64,000 nucleotides of DNA. Source: Spirochaetales bacterium. Its GTDB lineage: Bacteria; Spirochaetota; Spirochaetia; Sphaerochaetales; Sphaerochaetaceae. The notes under the pieces were generated by a model. That model had not been told where the DNA came from and did no database searches. It saw only the letters and a list, made by a program, of their open reading frames with translations. The position numbers and the translations under genes are program-made. Where the stretch lies: the NCBI GenBank assembly GCA_028722305.1, contig JAQYHB010000022.1, positions 1-64,000 on the forward strand, written 5' to 3'. Positions 6,725 to 16,416 of this stretch are shown one piece after another (within the stretch, counting starts at the first letter, position 1; every line of letters starts with the position of its first letter).

Positions 6725-7173
6725 CTAATATGTACCGAAACATATTCCGCTCATGTTAATCGATGTCGAGAAAATGGATGTCGGCCATCCGCCGACTAGT
6801 GTAGACGGGTAATTCTGATAGACTCTTGCGAACTGCCAGTTGCCGTTAAGCGTCAACATCGTTCCGCCGTTACCATTCAGCTCGCCTGCAAGATTCGTTT
6901 TCCCCGAACCTTTGTATGAGTAGATGCATGTGCCTCCTGCAATTGGAGTGATTACTGGGATGGCCGAGTTTAGTCCTGACAGCTTCGCTGGACGGATGCC
7001 AAAAGTAAAATCGGACGTGCTGCTGCTCGTGACATCCTGCACATTGATTGCGAAACTCACAAGGGCAAGCCCATGCACTAGGAATACCGTAGCTCTGCCA
7101 TACGCATGTATGGTGTTGCCATCGTTCTCCGCTAGCAAGCCATCAACAAAGAACACAGAAAAATCCCTATAAA
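6725..7173 (-). CDS. Silent fibre-tip cassette B (3' gene end)
   Basis: Following the stop codon of the fibre gene on the same strand, the frame att-tat-agg-gat-ttt opens about 149 residues (YRDFSVFFVDGLLAENDG and onward, ending MSGICFGTY). The domain contains the Gly-rich, Asn-rich beta pattern of fibre tips (GELNGNGGTMLTLNGNWQFARVY). An ATG at 7201 lies inside the fibre gene in another frame and is not convincing. Because the repeat has the same orientation as the one in the fibre gene, direct recombination would delete the current tip rather than invert; two inversions could also bring it into use. Confidence 0.7.
7161..7173 (-). repeat. Putative inversion site 3 (variant)
   Basis: On the minus strand TTTATAGGGATTT, two mismatches from the other three copies but with the same codon phase (I-Y-R-D-F). 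It opens cassette B. Confidence 0.65.
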
Positions 7174-7179
7174 TGCTAG

Positions 7180-10100
7180 TCAGTATCCAATTGCAATCCA
7201 CACAACTTTCTCATCGTCGAAGCCCTTATAGTAGGTGAATCCTGTAACAGAGAAACTTTTCATTTTTGGTATCCATCCGCCAGACTTGTTCACGCCGTAC
7301 GTATTTGCAACTGGAATGCCATAAGTGCGGAAAGGAATTGGATATGTAACTCGCGCCGTTTGGCTGTTGTAGAATCCATAACCGAAATTGACAATGAGAC
7401 CGCTACGCAATTTGATTCCTGTCCCATAAGTGTTTGTTACAATTGTCCCGATATCGTCCAAATCCCTATTTATCTGGTTTATCGCTCCCACAATCGAGCC
7501 GCCGGAATTGAGCACCTGATTGTCCGAATCGGATACGGGAACATTGTTGATGTTCTGCGTCCAAGTGTTGGCAAAGGGCTTGGTATCGGTGCCAATCTGG
7601 CTAATACCTGTGCTCGCGTTCAAGTTTAGAGCTGTAATGCCTTTCAATTCGTAAACTGGATGGTATTCCAGTTGCGGAACGCCTTTGATGTATTCATTGG
7701 CGTTGTACCCATAATTTCCTTCTGTAGTCTTTACCGTAAAATCTATCGACGAAATAAGTACCGTTTTAAGTCCTGTTAACGAGACTGTTCCGTCATTGTA
7801 ATAGGAGTTGTACTTAGCATCGACTGATGCCGATCTGTATAACTCGAGCAATTCCAAGAAATCTTTGCATAATGTGTGCGTCGCAGAAGAAGAATGAGAC
7901 CCAATCACAAGTTGATTCTCTGTTGCTAGGTACCATTTCCCTAGAGGTATCTTTGCACCGACAGAATAATCGAAATTCAGAAGATACAGATAACCTTCCT
8001 CATGCACTGCCATTCCCGTGACAATGAATGTGTCCTGAGGCATCTCAAGAGCATATTTTTGATTGTCTGAACCTGCAACCACATATTTGTAGTATTGACT
8101 ACTATAAGTACAAGTTATCACTGCACCAGCCGGAACGTCAGTCAATGTGCGAGAGAATGTGTTGTCACCATAGATGTCTCCACTACTTTTTAATACTGTT
8201 ACAGTATTTCCTATTCTACACTTGAGTTCTTTTACGATTCTAATTGTCTGCTCATACGATCCGTCAGACTTTAATCTTTTGTAAGCATAAAACTGTTCAC
8301 ATATTATCGAGACAGAATCACAATGATTGTCGATTGTTACCGTGTATGTTATATCGGGTATCGGTATGTTTTGCCCGTAAACATTTTGACCTTGCGGAGA
8401 ATATGGGTTTGTGTAGTTCAATAATTGAACGTTGTGTGTTTTTGTGCTTCTGCAATATCTTTGATACGTTTTCCCTTTGAACATGCAGTTCGTTGAATTC
8501 TCTGTATTCTCAGCGACATTTGATGTATCAAGATAACTATTTATATTATAATATTTTAGCAATCCATTTGCAGATATTGATACAACATTTTCGTTATCGC
8601 CGCTTACAGTCTTGAATATGGAAGTATCGCCGTCGGTTATCTCCATGCTACCATCTTCAATACTGATTCCTCTGTACATACCTCCAACCGCCTTCATGCT
8701 TGCGGCCTTGATGACGTTGTTCGGCCCGTCGAGCTTGTAGCCCGTCACCGGGTTGCCGCTTGAGTCCTCCGAGTAGTTGGCGCTCTGGATGACTTGCGAC
8801 CGCAGACTCTCGATGAACCCGGTCTTGGCGGCAATCGCACCGAAGTATGCGTTGACGGCCACGCACGCGGACTGTACCCCGGAGCCTTGGGCGAGGATGT
8901 CTGATAGCACGGTGCCCATGATTAGCGCCGTGTTGGGATTTCCCGTCTGCATTGCGCTGTATGCGATGGTGCCGTTGCTTGCCACGGACGCAATCATCGG
9001 GGTATTCGTGCTGGTGTCGAGATAGTAGTCGCCAGACCAAATCGGGTCGTTATCCGGGGTGTAGGCGTTCGTCGTGTCCCAGTTTGTGCCAAGATAGACA
9101 GGCACATTGGCGTCTCCCGGCTCGGCCTTGACGTCGACGGAGAAAGTCTTCGTCAGCCCAATCCCGGTCACGGCGCATGAGATGCGGAACGGAAGCAGAG
9201 CCACGCGAGCTGCCACGCTGATGGTGCAGGTGGTCTTGTCAGATGACGGCGTGAGCGTGACCTGCGAAGACGTGGAGCTCCAAGTAATCGCAACCGCGCT
9301 CACTGCTACATGTATGAGCGTGCAGGTCGCCACGATGGTCTGTGCCGTCCTCGTGTATCCTCGCGGACTGACTGAGAACGCCTTGGCGGACAAGTCGACG
9401 TCGAAGTCCTTGATGCTGGCGCTGTCTCCCGTGTCTCCGTAGATGGCAATCAGCTCTACGCTGGTGTCTTGCGTCGAGTCGGTGTATGTGATGACGGTCT
9501 TGCGCCAGAGATATTTGGCGCTCTTGCTCATCGCCGGGATGGTAGTGCTGGTGATGGAGCTGGCGGCTGGCTGGCTTTGCGTTGTGGTAGTCGCATACCG
9601 GTAGGCGATTGAGGAGATGCCACGTCCCGAAGCCCCGGCCTTCCCATCGGAACCCTGACGTGCGATTCCGTAGGCGACCTTGCCGTCGCTGAACGTGGTC
9701 TTCGTCCAGAGGAACTGCCCTTGAGCCACGCTGACAGGATTATTCGACCACGTGCCCGTCGGCGCCGTCGTGGCGCTCGTGCCCGCTTGATACTGGATTG
9801 AGCTGATGGTCACGCTGGTACCCGCCGAGCCTGACTTGCCCTGTTTGGCGTAGGTGTAGGTCACCGTGTCGGCGACAGCATCGTTCGTGTAGTCAGTGAT
9901 GGTGCGGGTCCATAGGAACTGGTTCTCCGCCACTGCCGGGATTGTGCTGCTCCAGCTGGTCGGCTGGGTGGACGCGGACGAACTCACGCCGTAGGTGACT
10001 GTCACGCTCTTGATGCCGTTGCCGGTCGCTCCCGTAGCACCCGGATTGCCCTTAATGCTCTGTCCAATCATGGCAATGGTTGTGGTCGGGGACCCGGACG

Positions 10101-13100
10101 TGTACGTGACGACCGTCTTATTCCACAGATAGGGCTTCGCTTCCGTCGGGGTCTGTGCTGACGTGCTCCAGCCCGTATCAGACGCGGACGGAGCTGTTGG
10201 GGATGCGGAGGCAAGATAGTACTCCGTGATGCTAGAGATGCCACGACCGGTGGCGCCCGTTCCTCCAGTATCCCCCTTGTCGCCATATACACCGATTACG
10301 ACTGGCGTAGTGTATCCCGAGGCCGTCCCATTGGAGTACTGTGTCTTTGACCGGTTCCACAGATATCTGTTCGTCGGCGTCAGCGTAGGTACCGCCGTTC
10401 CCCACGTCCCAGTAACGGACGTGCTCGACGTGGATAGGGCGTACTCCTCTACGATGCCGGTGACAGAAGTTCCAGTAGCACCAGCCTCGCCCTTCTCTCC
10501 TTGCGGTCCGGTGGCGCCAGTCTCTCCCTTGATTTTCGTCCAGTGATATGATGCCGGACTGGAACTGTCTGCTTGCACGAAGTCCGTATACTGTCCGATA
10601 TAGAGCTTGCCAGCGCTTTCTGCGTCGTTTGTTGTGAATCCGGTACTTCCATCAGCGGAGTTGGCGTAGGCGATGTGCAGATAGCTTGTCTCCCCATTCG
10701 CCCCGTTTGTGCCCGGAATGCCTTGCTCGCCCTGCACGCCCTTGAATCTCGCCCATGTATATTTGGACGGGTCTGTGGAATCAGCTTCCGTATAGTCAAC
10801 GTATGTGCCGATATAATCCGATGGGGTCTCTGTCATCTGTGATGCGGCAGGAGATTGCACAGGGGCATACTTGATATGGAAGTACGACGTCTTGCCGTTC
10901 GTGCCATCCTTTCCCGGGATTCCCTGTTCGCCTTGCGGGCCTTGGATACCCTGAATGCCTTGAATCCCTTGTTCGCCTTGTGGCCCCTGCTCTCCGTCCT
11001 TGGCCATGATGGAGGGGGTGCTCCATTCGGATGGCTGGATGGTGTCCTCGTGCACGTTGCTCGAGCCGGTGACCGACGCAACCGCCGTGATTACCCACAG
11101 CGGGTTTCCGTCGCTTGCGGGCACGGTGTTGCTCCAAGAGCCGGTATTCGAGACCTGTCCGCTCAGAAAGTTATAGGTGACCACCCCGGTCGGCTTGGAC
11201 GGAGTTGACGCGCTCCGCTGGTAGAGCATGACGGTGGCGACGGTATCGCCGTTCTCGCCTCGCGTCCCGTTCTCGCTCAAGATTGCAGGCACAGTCCAGT
11301 CGCTGGGCTCCACGATGTCATTCTCGCCTTGTCCGAAGGCGGGCGCGTAGATGACGTACAGGGGGTCAGAACCCGAAGGAATCGTGATTGACCATGAGCC
11401 CTTGTTCCCGGCAAGTGTTGCCGTGGAAAACGTATATGTGAGAGCGGAACCGTCGTACTTGGCAGGCGCAGTTGCAGAGCGCTTGAACAGCTGGCACGTC
11501 GCGTTGCTCCAGCCGGACTGTCCGTCTGCCACTGCGACAATCGAGAATCCCGCCGACGTATAGGTGGTCGTGCCGATTGTGCATGAGACCGAAAAGACCG
11601 CATTGCCATCAACCAGGTCCGGGTCGGTGATGATGACAGACCTCTTGCCGATTGCTTTCGCTGAGGCGTTCCATGTCGCGTCCGCGACCGTATCGGTTGA
11701 GGTGCGTGTCCAGCGGAATACGGACTCGTTCGCAAGCGCGACATCGACGCCTGAGCGCATCAGCACGGCAGACAGCGTCGCATTCACCGATCCAGCCGGG
11801 AAGAGCGAACCGTCCCCGGTGAAGATTGCCAGCGTAGGTGCCGATAGAAGCTGGTCAATATCGTATGTCGCAGTGACTGTCTCGCCGTTGAGCGTCGCAG
11901 TACACGTGACCACGTTTCCGCTCAATGCAAGGTCTCTGACCGGGAACGTGACCGACGATCCGGTAGACGTCACGCTGGTACCGTTCAGATCCCACGCAGG
12001 CGTGAGACCGTAATAGTCGATTGCATCCCCCTCTGCCACCACTGTGACCACCCCGGTCGACTCGTCCAGATCGGCCGACAACTCCAGGAAGTCGCCGCCA
12101 TATACGGGATGGTCCTCGCTGGTCTCCGCCTTGGTTATGGCCTCCTTGAGGTCCAGGTCCCCTGCCCCTTCTGCTTTGTACTTGTAGATGCCGGTAAGCG
12201 GGTCCAGCGTCTGCTCGAGGATGCGCACTTTGGCGCTGATGCCGGTGACTGATGACTCTGACAACGTCACGATTGCCCCTGGCGCATATTCAGACAGGCT
12301 GCTGAATGTGTATGTCGTCGACGCCTTCCGCTTCATGGCCTCATAGTACATGGCATATTCGGTGGCTCCCTCGATGCCGTCGCTAGATGACAGCTGATGG
12401 TGATGGAGCAGCGTGAGAGACTCCTGTGTGGTACCTGGATTGCTGTACAGCTCCTTCGTCTTGTTGTACCTGATGACGATGTCTGCGGTGATCCGTGCCC
12501 TGATGTATCCTTTGGCGCAGGCTCCATGGCGCTCCATCACGATGTGGCAGCCTTCCAGGTCGTAGCTCGTAATCTTGGCTGACGCCCCGTCAATCCTCGG
12601 ATGCGTCACTCCCGTCTCCGTCCATGTGGAGCCGGGATTCAGGTTCTCGATAGACACGATTTCCCAGCCGTCAAGATTGGCCCCGTCGGGAAGCGACCAG
12701 GTGACATCCTGCCCGTACTCTACCGACCTGGAGTTGACGCTGTCCGATTTGTGATAGCCCTCCCCGATCTTCTCCCCGACGCGACGCTCGTACTTGCGCC
12801 ATGTGGCCTTGATGCTCTTCGGCTTGTACACGCTGCCGCTTCCTCTCAGGGAGTTGCGGAAGTCGGTGACGGTCGCCACCGGCTCCCCGTTGGAATCGGT
12901 GGAGATGATGCGGATGGAGTTGTCAGCGTCGAATATATAGTCGAGCCGAAATTCCGTTAGGAGCTGTTCTAGTTGTGTCTTCAGGTCGGGATTTTGTTCG
13001 AGCTGGAAGTAGTCGAGCCGGGTTGTACACGTGGCGTCGCATTTGACCGGAATCGTGATCCCAAGGAATCCAGCCGCAAGCTTCAGGATCTGGTGGACAA

Positions 13101-13536
13101 TGGAGGTGTCCTGTCTAGCGGGGTCGCAGACGGCATAGTTCTGCCATCTTTGCGGGCCTCTGACAAGCCTGGCATTCTCCGGCGCTACATCCTTCCCAAA
13201 CACTCCGATCTTGAGCTTGCCCGAGTAGTCCATGACCGTCAGGCTGACTGACTCGATCAGCCTGCCTTTCGCGTCGAAGTCCCAATCGGTATCGATCAGT
13301 CCGGTGAAGCGGATGGCGGTGCCCTCGTAAATCTCGGCCTTGGTCTGTTCCTTCCGTCCTACGAGTTTGAGTGACAGGCTGACAGTGGGCCCGGAAATGG
13401 AGACCGTCGCCTTCTGCTGTGCATGCGTACCGGCGGCACCGACACACCTGGGAATCGAGCATGACTTGAGCGGATATACAGCCGGATCGGCAGCATCGCC
13501 ATCGAAGAAAATCCTAATCGTCCACAAGTTGTCCAT
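7180..13536 (-). CDS. Giant tail tip/fibre protein with switchable C-terminus
   Basis: The 2118-aa protein is the tail-associated host-recognition protein. The first 500 residues look like the tail-tip/baseplate part (beta-rich, including a VSLTVMDYSGKLKIGVFG section). Immunoglobulin-like domains follow to about residue 700. From about 840 to 1320 collagen-like Gly-X-Y blocks (GPQGEQGIQGIQGIQGPQ) alternate with repeated modules of about 70-75 residues containing W-S-x-x-x-P and LW-x-KT motifs. The tail then has a Lys-Asn-Thr-rich shaft and ends in an IGY tip typical of siphovirus fibres. The last 97 residues begin at the 13-bp repeat. It starts 3 bp after the tape measure stop. Confidence 0.88.
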   Translation of the reverse strand: MDNLWTIRIFFDGDAADPAVYPLKSCSIPRCVGAAGTHAQQKATVSISGPTVSLSLKLVGRKEQTKAEIYEGTAIRFTGLIDTDWDFDAKGRLIESVSLTVMDYSGKLKIGVFGKDVAPENARLVRGPQRWQNYAVCDPARQDTSIVHQILKLAAGFLGITIPVKCDATCTTRLDYFQLEQNPDLKTQLEQLLTEFRLDYIFDADNSIRIISTDSNGEPVATVTDFRNSLRGSGSVYKPKSIKATWRKYERRVGEKIGEGYHKSDSVNSRSVEYGQDVTWSLPDGANLDGWEIVSIENLNPGSTWTETGVTHPRIDGASAKITSYDLEGCHIVMERHGACAKGYIRARITADIVIRYNKTKELYSNPGTTQESLTLLHHHQLSSSDGIEGATEYAMYYEAMKRKASTTYTFSSLSEYAPGAIVTLSESSVTGISAKVRILEQTLDPLTGIYKYKAEGAGDLDLKEAITKAETSEDHPVYGGDFLELSADLDESTGVVTVVAEGDAIDYYGLTPAWDLNGTSVTSTGSSVTFPVRDLALSGNVVTCTATLNGETVTATYDIDQLLSAPTLAIFTGDGSLFPAGSVNATLSAVLMRSGVDVALANESVFRWTRTSTDTVADATWNASAKAIGKRSVIITDPDLVDGNAVFSVSCTIGTTTYTSAGFSIVAVADGQSGWSNATCQLFKRSATAPAKYDGSALTYTFSTATLAGNKGSWSITIPSGSDPLYVIYAPAFGQGENDIVEPSDWTVPAILSENGTRGENGDTVATVMLYQRSASTPSKPTGVVTYNFLSGQVSNTGSWSNTVPASDGNPLWVITAVASVTGSSNVHEDTIQPSEWSTPSIMAKDGEQGPQGEQGIQGIQGIQGPQGEQGIPGKDGTNGKTSYFHIKYAPVQSPAASQMTETPSDYIGTYVDYTEADSTDPSKYTWARFKGVQGEQGIPGTNGANGETSYLHIAYANSADGSTGFTTNDAESAGKLYIGQYTDFVQADSSSPASYHWTKIKGETGATGPQGEKGEAGATGTSVTGIVEEYALSTSSTSVTGTWGTAVPTLTPTNRYLWNRSKTQYSNGTASGYTTPVVIGVYGDKGDTGGTGATGRGISSITEYYLASASPTAPSASDTGWSTSAQTPTEAKPYLWNKTVVTYTSGSPTTTIAMIGQSIKGNPGATGATGNGIKSVTVTYGVSSSASTQPTSWSSTIPAVAENQFLWTRTITDYTNDAVADTVTYTYAKQGKSGSAGTSVTISSIQYQAGTSATTAPTGTWSNNPVSVAQGQFLWTKTTFSDGKVAYGIARQGSDGKAGASGRGISSIAYRYATTTTQSQPAASSITSTTIPAMSKSAKYLWRKTVITYTDSTQDTSVELIAIYGDTGDSASIKDFDVDLSAKAFSVSPRGYTRTAQTIVATCTLIHVAVSAVAITWSSTSSQVTLTPSSDKTTCTISVAARVALLPFRISCAVTGIGLTKTFSVDVKAEPGDANVPVYLGTNWDTTNAYTPDNDPIWSGDYYLDTSTNTPMIASVASNGTIAYSAMQTGNPNTALIMGTVLSDILAQGSGVQSACVAVNAYFGAIAAKTGFIESLRSQVIQSANYSEDSSGNPVTGYKLDGPNNVIKAASMKAVGGMYRGISIEDGSMEITDGDTSIFKTVSGDNENVVSISANGLLKYYNINSYLDTSNVAENTENSTNCMFKGKTYQRYCRSTKTHNVQLLNYTNPYSPQGQNVYGQNIPIPDITYTVTIDNHCDSVSIICEQFYAYKRLKSDGSYEQTIRIVKELKCRIGNTVTVLKSSGDIYGDNTFSRTLTDVPAGAVITCTYSSQYYKYVVAGSDNQKYALEMPQDTFIVTGMAVHEEGYLYLLNFDYSVGAKIPLGKWYLATENQLVIGSHSSSATHTLCKDFLELLELYRSASVDAKYNSYYNDGTVSLTGLKTVLISSIDFTVKTTEGNYGYNANEYIKGVPQLEYHPVYELKGITALNLNASTGISQIGTDTKPFANTWTQNINNVPVSDSDNQVLNSGGSIVGAINQINRDLDDIGTIVTNTYGTGIKLRSGLIVNFGYGFYNSQTARVTYPIPFRTYGIPVANTYGVNKSGGWIPKMKSFSVTGFTYYKGFDDEKVVWIAIGY
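7460..7472 (-). repeat. Putative inversion site 4, inside the expressed fibre gene
   Basis: On the minus strand TAAATAGGGATTT, reading ata-aat-agg-gat-ttg (I-N-R-D-L) within the fibre gene. It separates the constant part (residues 1 to about 2021) from the variable tip (about 97 residues). Confidence 0.75.
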
Positions 13537-13539
13537 AGC

Positions 13540-15918
13540 TTACCTCACGCTCCATGCAGGCAGCACCCCACGCTCCTGCGCCCTATTGATTCCCTGATAC
13601 ACTTGCTCCGCTATCTGGTCAGGGTCGTACACGTCGCCCATGCTGATGCTGATGTTGATGACCCCACCTCCGGTGGCATCCATGCCCTTGCTGGAGAGCA
13701 TCCTTGACAGGTGTGAGAGCGGCATGACCGCTTCGGCCTCGGCGCCTTCGCCGATATAGGCGTGCGTCGGCTTTGAGACGATTCCGCCGACAGCCATCGG
13801 CGTATATTTCTGCGCCGCGATTGTGGCGACCTGCGCCGTGTTCATCGCACCCAGCATGACCGTCAGCGGGATGGCGGCAGGCCAACCAGGATTCGCCCAG
13901 ACTGCCGCAGTTGCCTGCGCTCCCTGGATGAGGACCTGCGCGATGCTGTTCAACTTGTTCGCATTGAACTGCTTCTCCTTCGCCTTGTTCGCCTCAGCCT
14001 CGAGAGCGTCCTCCTCGTCCTGGCGCTGCTTCTTCGCGTCCTCATACGAGTCGTCCAGGTCAGTCATCGCACTGATATAATCCTCGGCGCTAATCAGACC
14101 TTCGTCATACATGACGGCCAGAGAGGTCTTCTGTGTCTCCTGCCGTCTCTCGAGATTGTCAAAGTAATCGTCCCATGCCGACTTTGCATCATCGAGACGC
14201 TTTGTAAGCTCATCCACGTCGTTCTGCATCAGCTGGTTGCCAAGCTCCTGGAACGCACTCAACATCTGTGTCGCCTGACTGATGTACTTCGTCGACTCGG
14301 CATATGCCTCCGCATACTTCTCGGCGCTAGATTGTACCTGCTCGTTCGCATCGCTGATGCCAAGCAGCTCGTCCTTCTGTTTCTGCAGCTTGTCGATGAC
14401 TTCCTGGATGGAGTCGGCTTCCATGTCGGACATCCCGCCCTTCAGGCGAAGGGCCTTAGCCTGGGCGAGCTGGCTGTCGATGTCTGCGACCTGCATGGTC
14501 GTGCTCATGCCTGCATGAGATGATAGGAAGTCGCCAATGGCACTGGTGACATTCGGTGCGTCGCCACTCGCCACTGGTTTTAGCATATCGTCTATCTGCT
14601 TGCGGATTGCCGTCCTGATCTCGTTCCAGTATTGCTTTGTGACAGACCCGTCATCAGCCTTCGCCCACTCCAGTGTGGCGGCGACTAAGTCATGCTGCTT
14701 CTGCCGGAGCTGATACGATTGAGAAAGACTGCCATATTGTGTCAGCATTGTGTCAGATGACGCAGAGACTGCGCCACCGCCAGCGGCTGCAGGTACAGCG
14801 GATGACAGAGTAGATGCGGCATTGCGCGATGCGAGTTCCCTGGTTATCCGGGTCATCTCGTCATTGAGTGTTGTCCAAGACCGGTAGAGTTCCGATGCTG
14901 TCGGGTTGTTCGCGGCTCCGAGTGATGCCGGGTCAATGACGTTACCACTTGCGTCCAGAAGTCCCGACTGGGCGATATCGACAAGCAGGCTGCTTCGCTC
15001 CCTGCTTCTCTGTATGTATCGTTCGGTCAAGGCCGAAGTGTCGAAGTCAGCAAGACTTCCGCCGTTCTGCAACGCCATGCTCAGTGATGTTGCCGCGTTG
15101 TGCTCGTCAATCCAACTCTGAATCCTCACAATAGAATCATAGATATGATCAAGATATGGCGAGATGGCATTAACAAGAGCTCCTCCAAGCGACTCTCTGA
15201 GATCTCCCATGGCTCCGGTAATGCGATCCAGCTTGCCGACGTCAGTGTCTCCGACAGCCTTTGCCATGCCGCCATAAGTTTTCTCGACCTTCTCCAAAAT
15301 GATCTGCTGTGCATCCCAGAGCTTGCCTGACTTCTGTAGGGTCTTGATCTGATCCTCTTCCGCATCAGTGAACTGTATATTGGCCGAGCGCAACGCGCGT
15401 ATGTTGTCCGCTGGATCCGCAAGCGCGCGTGCAAGCGATGATGCCGCGCTCTTCGCGTCGGTGCCCATCGCAGTCGCCAAGTCTAGGGATGCTTTCGTTG
15501 CCTGCTTGAGGCCGTCCTTCGACAAGCTCTTCGTAGCGATAAGAAGCTGTTGTACTCCGATTAGTGTGTCGTTGTCGTATGTGGTGACCTGCTTCAGACT
15601 GGTTGCGAGCTCGAACACATCCTTAGTCGTGACGCCCATCTGTGTTCCCATCGTTTTGACTGCGGACTGCATGGTGATCGTCTGTTTTGCCCCAGCGGCG
15701 TACTCTGATACAAGCGCCTTGCCTGCATTCACCATGGTGCTGATGGTAGATGAGACCGTATGATACGCAACACCAAGTGCAGCAATTGTCTGAATAGATC
15801 CACGTAGCCCTACATGTGCTTTGGCAATCTGGTCGACCTTGCTCGAGACGTCACGCAACGCGGCGACTGCCTGTGTCGTCGTCGCGGTAATCGGAATCTT
15901 GATGCCTCCAACAGACAT
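13540..15918 (-). CDS. Tail tape measure protein
   Basis: The 792-aa product sets tail length. GGAGGAG precedes ATG 15918. The N-terminal region is helical and Ala/Ser-rich (QAVAALRDVSSKVDQIAKAHVGLRG), with the conserved early segment ATSLKQVTTYDNDTLIGVQQLLIATK seen in lambda-like tape measures. A central coiled coil (KRLDDAKSAWDDYFDNLERRQETQ) is followed by hydrophobic helices and a C-terminal MAVGGIVSKPTHAYIGEGAEAEAVMPL motif, which is a hallmark of this family. It lies between the chaperone pair and the fibre gene, as expected. Confidence 0.92.
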   Translation of the reverse strand: MSVGGIKIPITATTTQAVAALRDVSSKVDQIAKAHVGLRGSIQTIAALGVAYHTVSSTISTMVNAGKALVSEYAAGAKQTITMQSAVKTMGTQMGVTTKDVFELATSLKQVTTYDNDTLIGVQQLLIATKSLSKDGLKQATKASLDLATAMGTDAKSAASSLARALADPADNIRALRSANIQFTDAEEDQIKTLQKSGKLWDAQQIILEKVEKTYGGMAKAVGDTDVGKLDRITGAMGDLRESLGGALVNAISPYLDHIYDSIVRIQSWIDEHNAATSLSMALQNGGSLADFDTSALTERYIQRSRERSSLLVDIAQSGLLDASGNVIDPASLGAANNPTASELYRSWTTLNDEMTRITRELASRNAASTLSSAVPAAAGGGAVSASSDTMLTQYGSLSQSYQLRQKQHDLVAATLEWAKADDGSVTKQYWNEIRTAIRKQIDDMLKPVASGDAPNVTSAIGDFLSSHAGMSTTMQVADIDSQLAQAKALRLKGGMSDMEADSIQEVIDKLQKQKDELLGISDANEQVQSSAEKYAEAYAESTKYISQATQMLSAFQELGNQLMQNDVDELTKRLDDAKSAWDDYFDNLERRQETQKTSLAVMYDEGLISAEDYISAMTDLDDSYEDAKKQRQDEEDALEAEANKAKEKQFNANKLNSIAQVLIQGAQATAAVWANPGWPAAIPLTVMLGAMNTAQVATIAAQKYTPMAVGGIVSKPTHAYIGEGAEAEAVMPLSHLSRMLSSKGMDATGGGVINISISMGDVYDPDQIAEQVYQGINRAQERGVLPAWSVR

Positions 15919-15931
15919 AGCTCCTCCCTAG

Positions 15932-16120
15932 TCAGCCAAACAGAATATGAACCACGAACTTGTAGATGATGACGGATAGGCACCAGATGACGATGCCAAG
16001 CACCGGCTCGATGCCTAGTCCGATCAGTCCGACCAAGCCGCCGAACCCGCCAATGACGATGCCAAGCATCAGCTTGACGCCAAACTTTGTAGACCTGGAT
16101 TCGTCCGGAAACAACGCCAT
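15932..16120 (-). CDS. Small two-helix membrane protein
   Basis: The 62-aa product has a short charged start and then two hydrophobic stretches (LMLGIVIGGFGGLVGLIGLGI and LGIVIWCLSVIIYKFVVHILF). The ATG shares its A with the TAA of the upstream frame (TAATG), which indicates coupling to the tail chaperone fusion product. It is positioned between the chaperone genes and the tape measure, where small membrane proteins are occasionally seen. The function is unknown. Confidence 0.6.
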   Translation of the reverse strand: MALFPDESRSTKFGVKLMLGIVIGGFGGLVGLIGLGIEPVLGIVIWCLSVIIYKFVVHILFG

Positions 16121-16416
16121 TACAGCCAGTCCCTCTTCGGGTGATAGAGCCGGTCAAGAGGCTCCAAGACATCTACGATTTCCACAAGAATATTCGGGCA
16201 AGCCCCCCAGCCCGGATACGGTAGACCCATCTTTCTGTACCGGAGATAGAACCGGACAGCCGAATCCAGATACTCGTCGCGGAAGTAGGACGGGATGTCG
16301 TCAAACCTCACCGTCACGCCGCTTCTCAGGTCGACCGTTCGGTTCGCTCCACCATAGTGCCGCCTCGTATGCTCGTCGAAGCCTTCACACGCAAGCGAAT
16401 ACAAGGCGACTATTCG
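16120..16416 (-). CDS. Tail assembly chaperone, -1 frameshift extension (GT-like)
   Basis: This frame has no ATG and no ribosome site and opens in the -1 frame relative to the upstream gene exactly at the heptamer A AAA AAC. A ribosome slipping there would read on as RIVALYSLACEGFDEHTRRH, giving a fusion of about 195 aa that ends KRDWL. Tail chaperones of long-tailed phages are made this way (lambda G and GT), and the next gene but one is the tape measure, which such chaperones bind. A TTG at 16404 could in theory start it alone. Confidence 0.7.
   Translation of the reverse strand, partial: RIVALYSLACEGFDEHTRRHYGGANRTVDLRSGVTVRFDDIPSYFRDEYLDSAVRFYLRYRKMGLPYPGWGACPNILVEIVDVLEPLDRLYHPKRDWL

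Noticed and set aside
5800-7500. Diversity-generating retroelement as an explanation of the variable fibre tip
   Set aside because: No reverse transcriptase gene and no template/variable repeat pair with A-substitutions is visible. The short in-phase repeats and opposite-strand cassettes fit inversion.
9600-11100. Repetitive DNA considered as a CRISPR or tandem repeat array
   Set aside because: The repeats are codon-phased Gly-X-Y blocks and 70-75-residue modules inside the fibre gene, not equal-spaced identical units.
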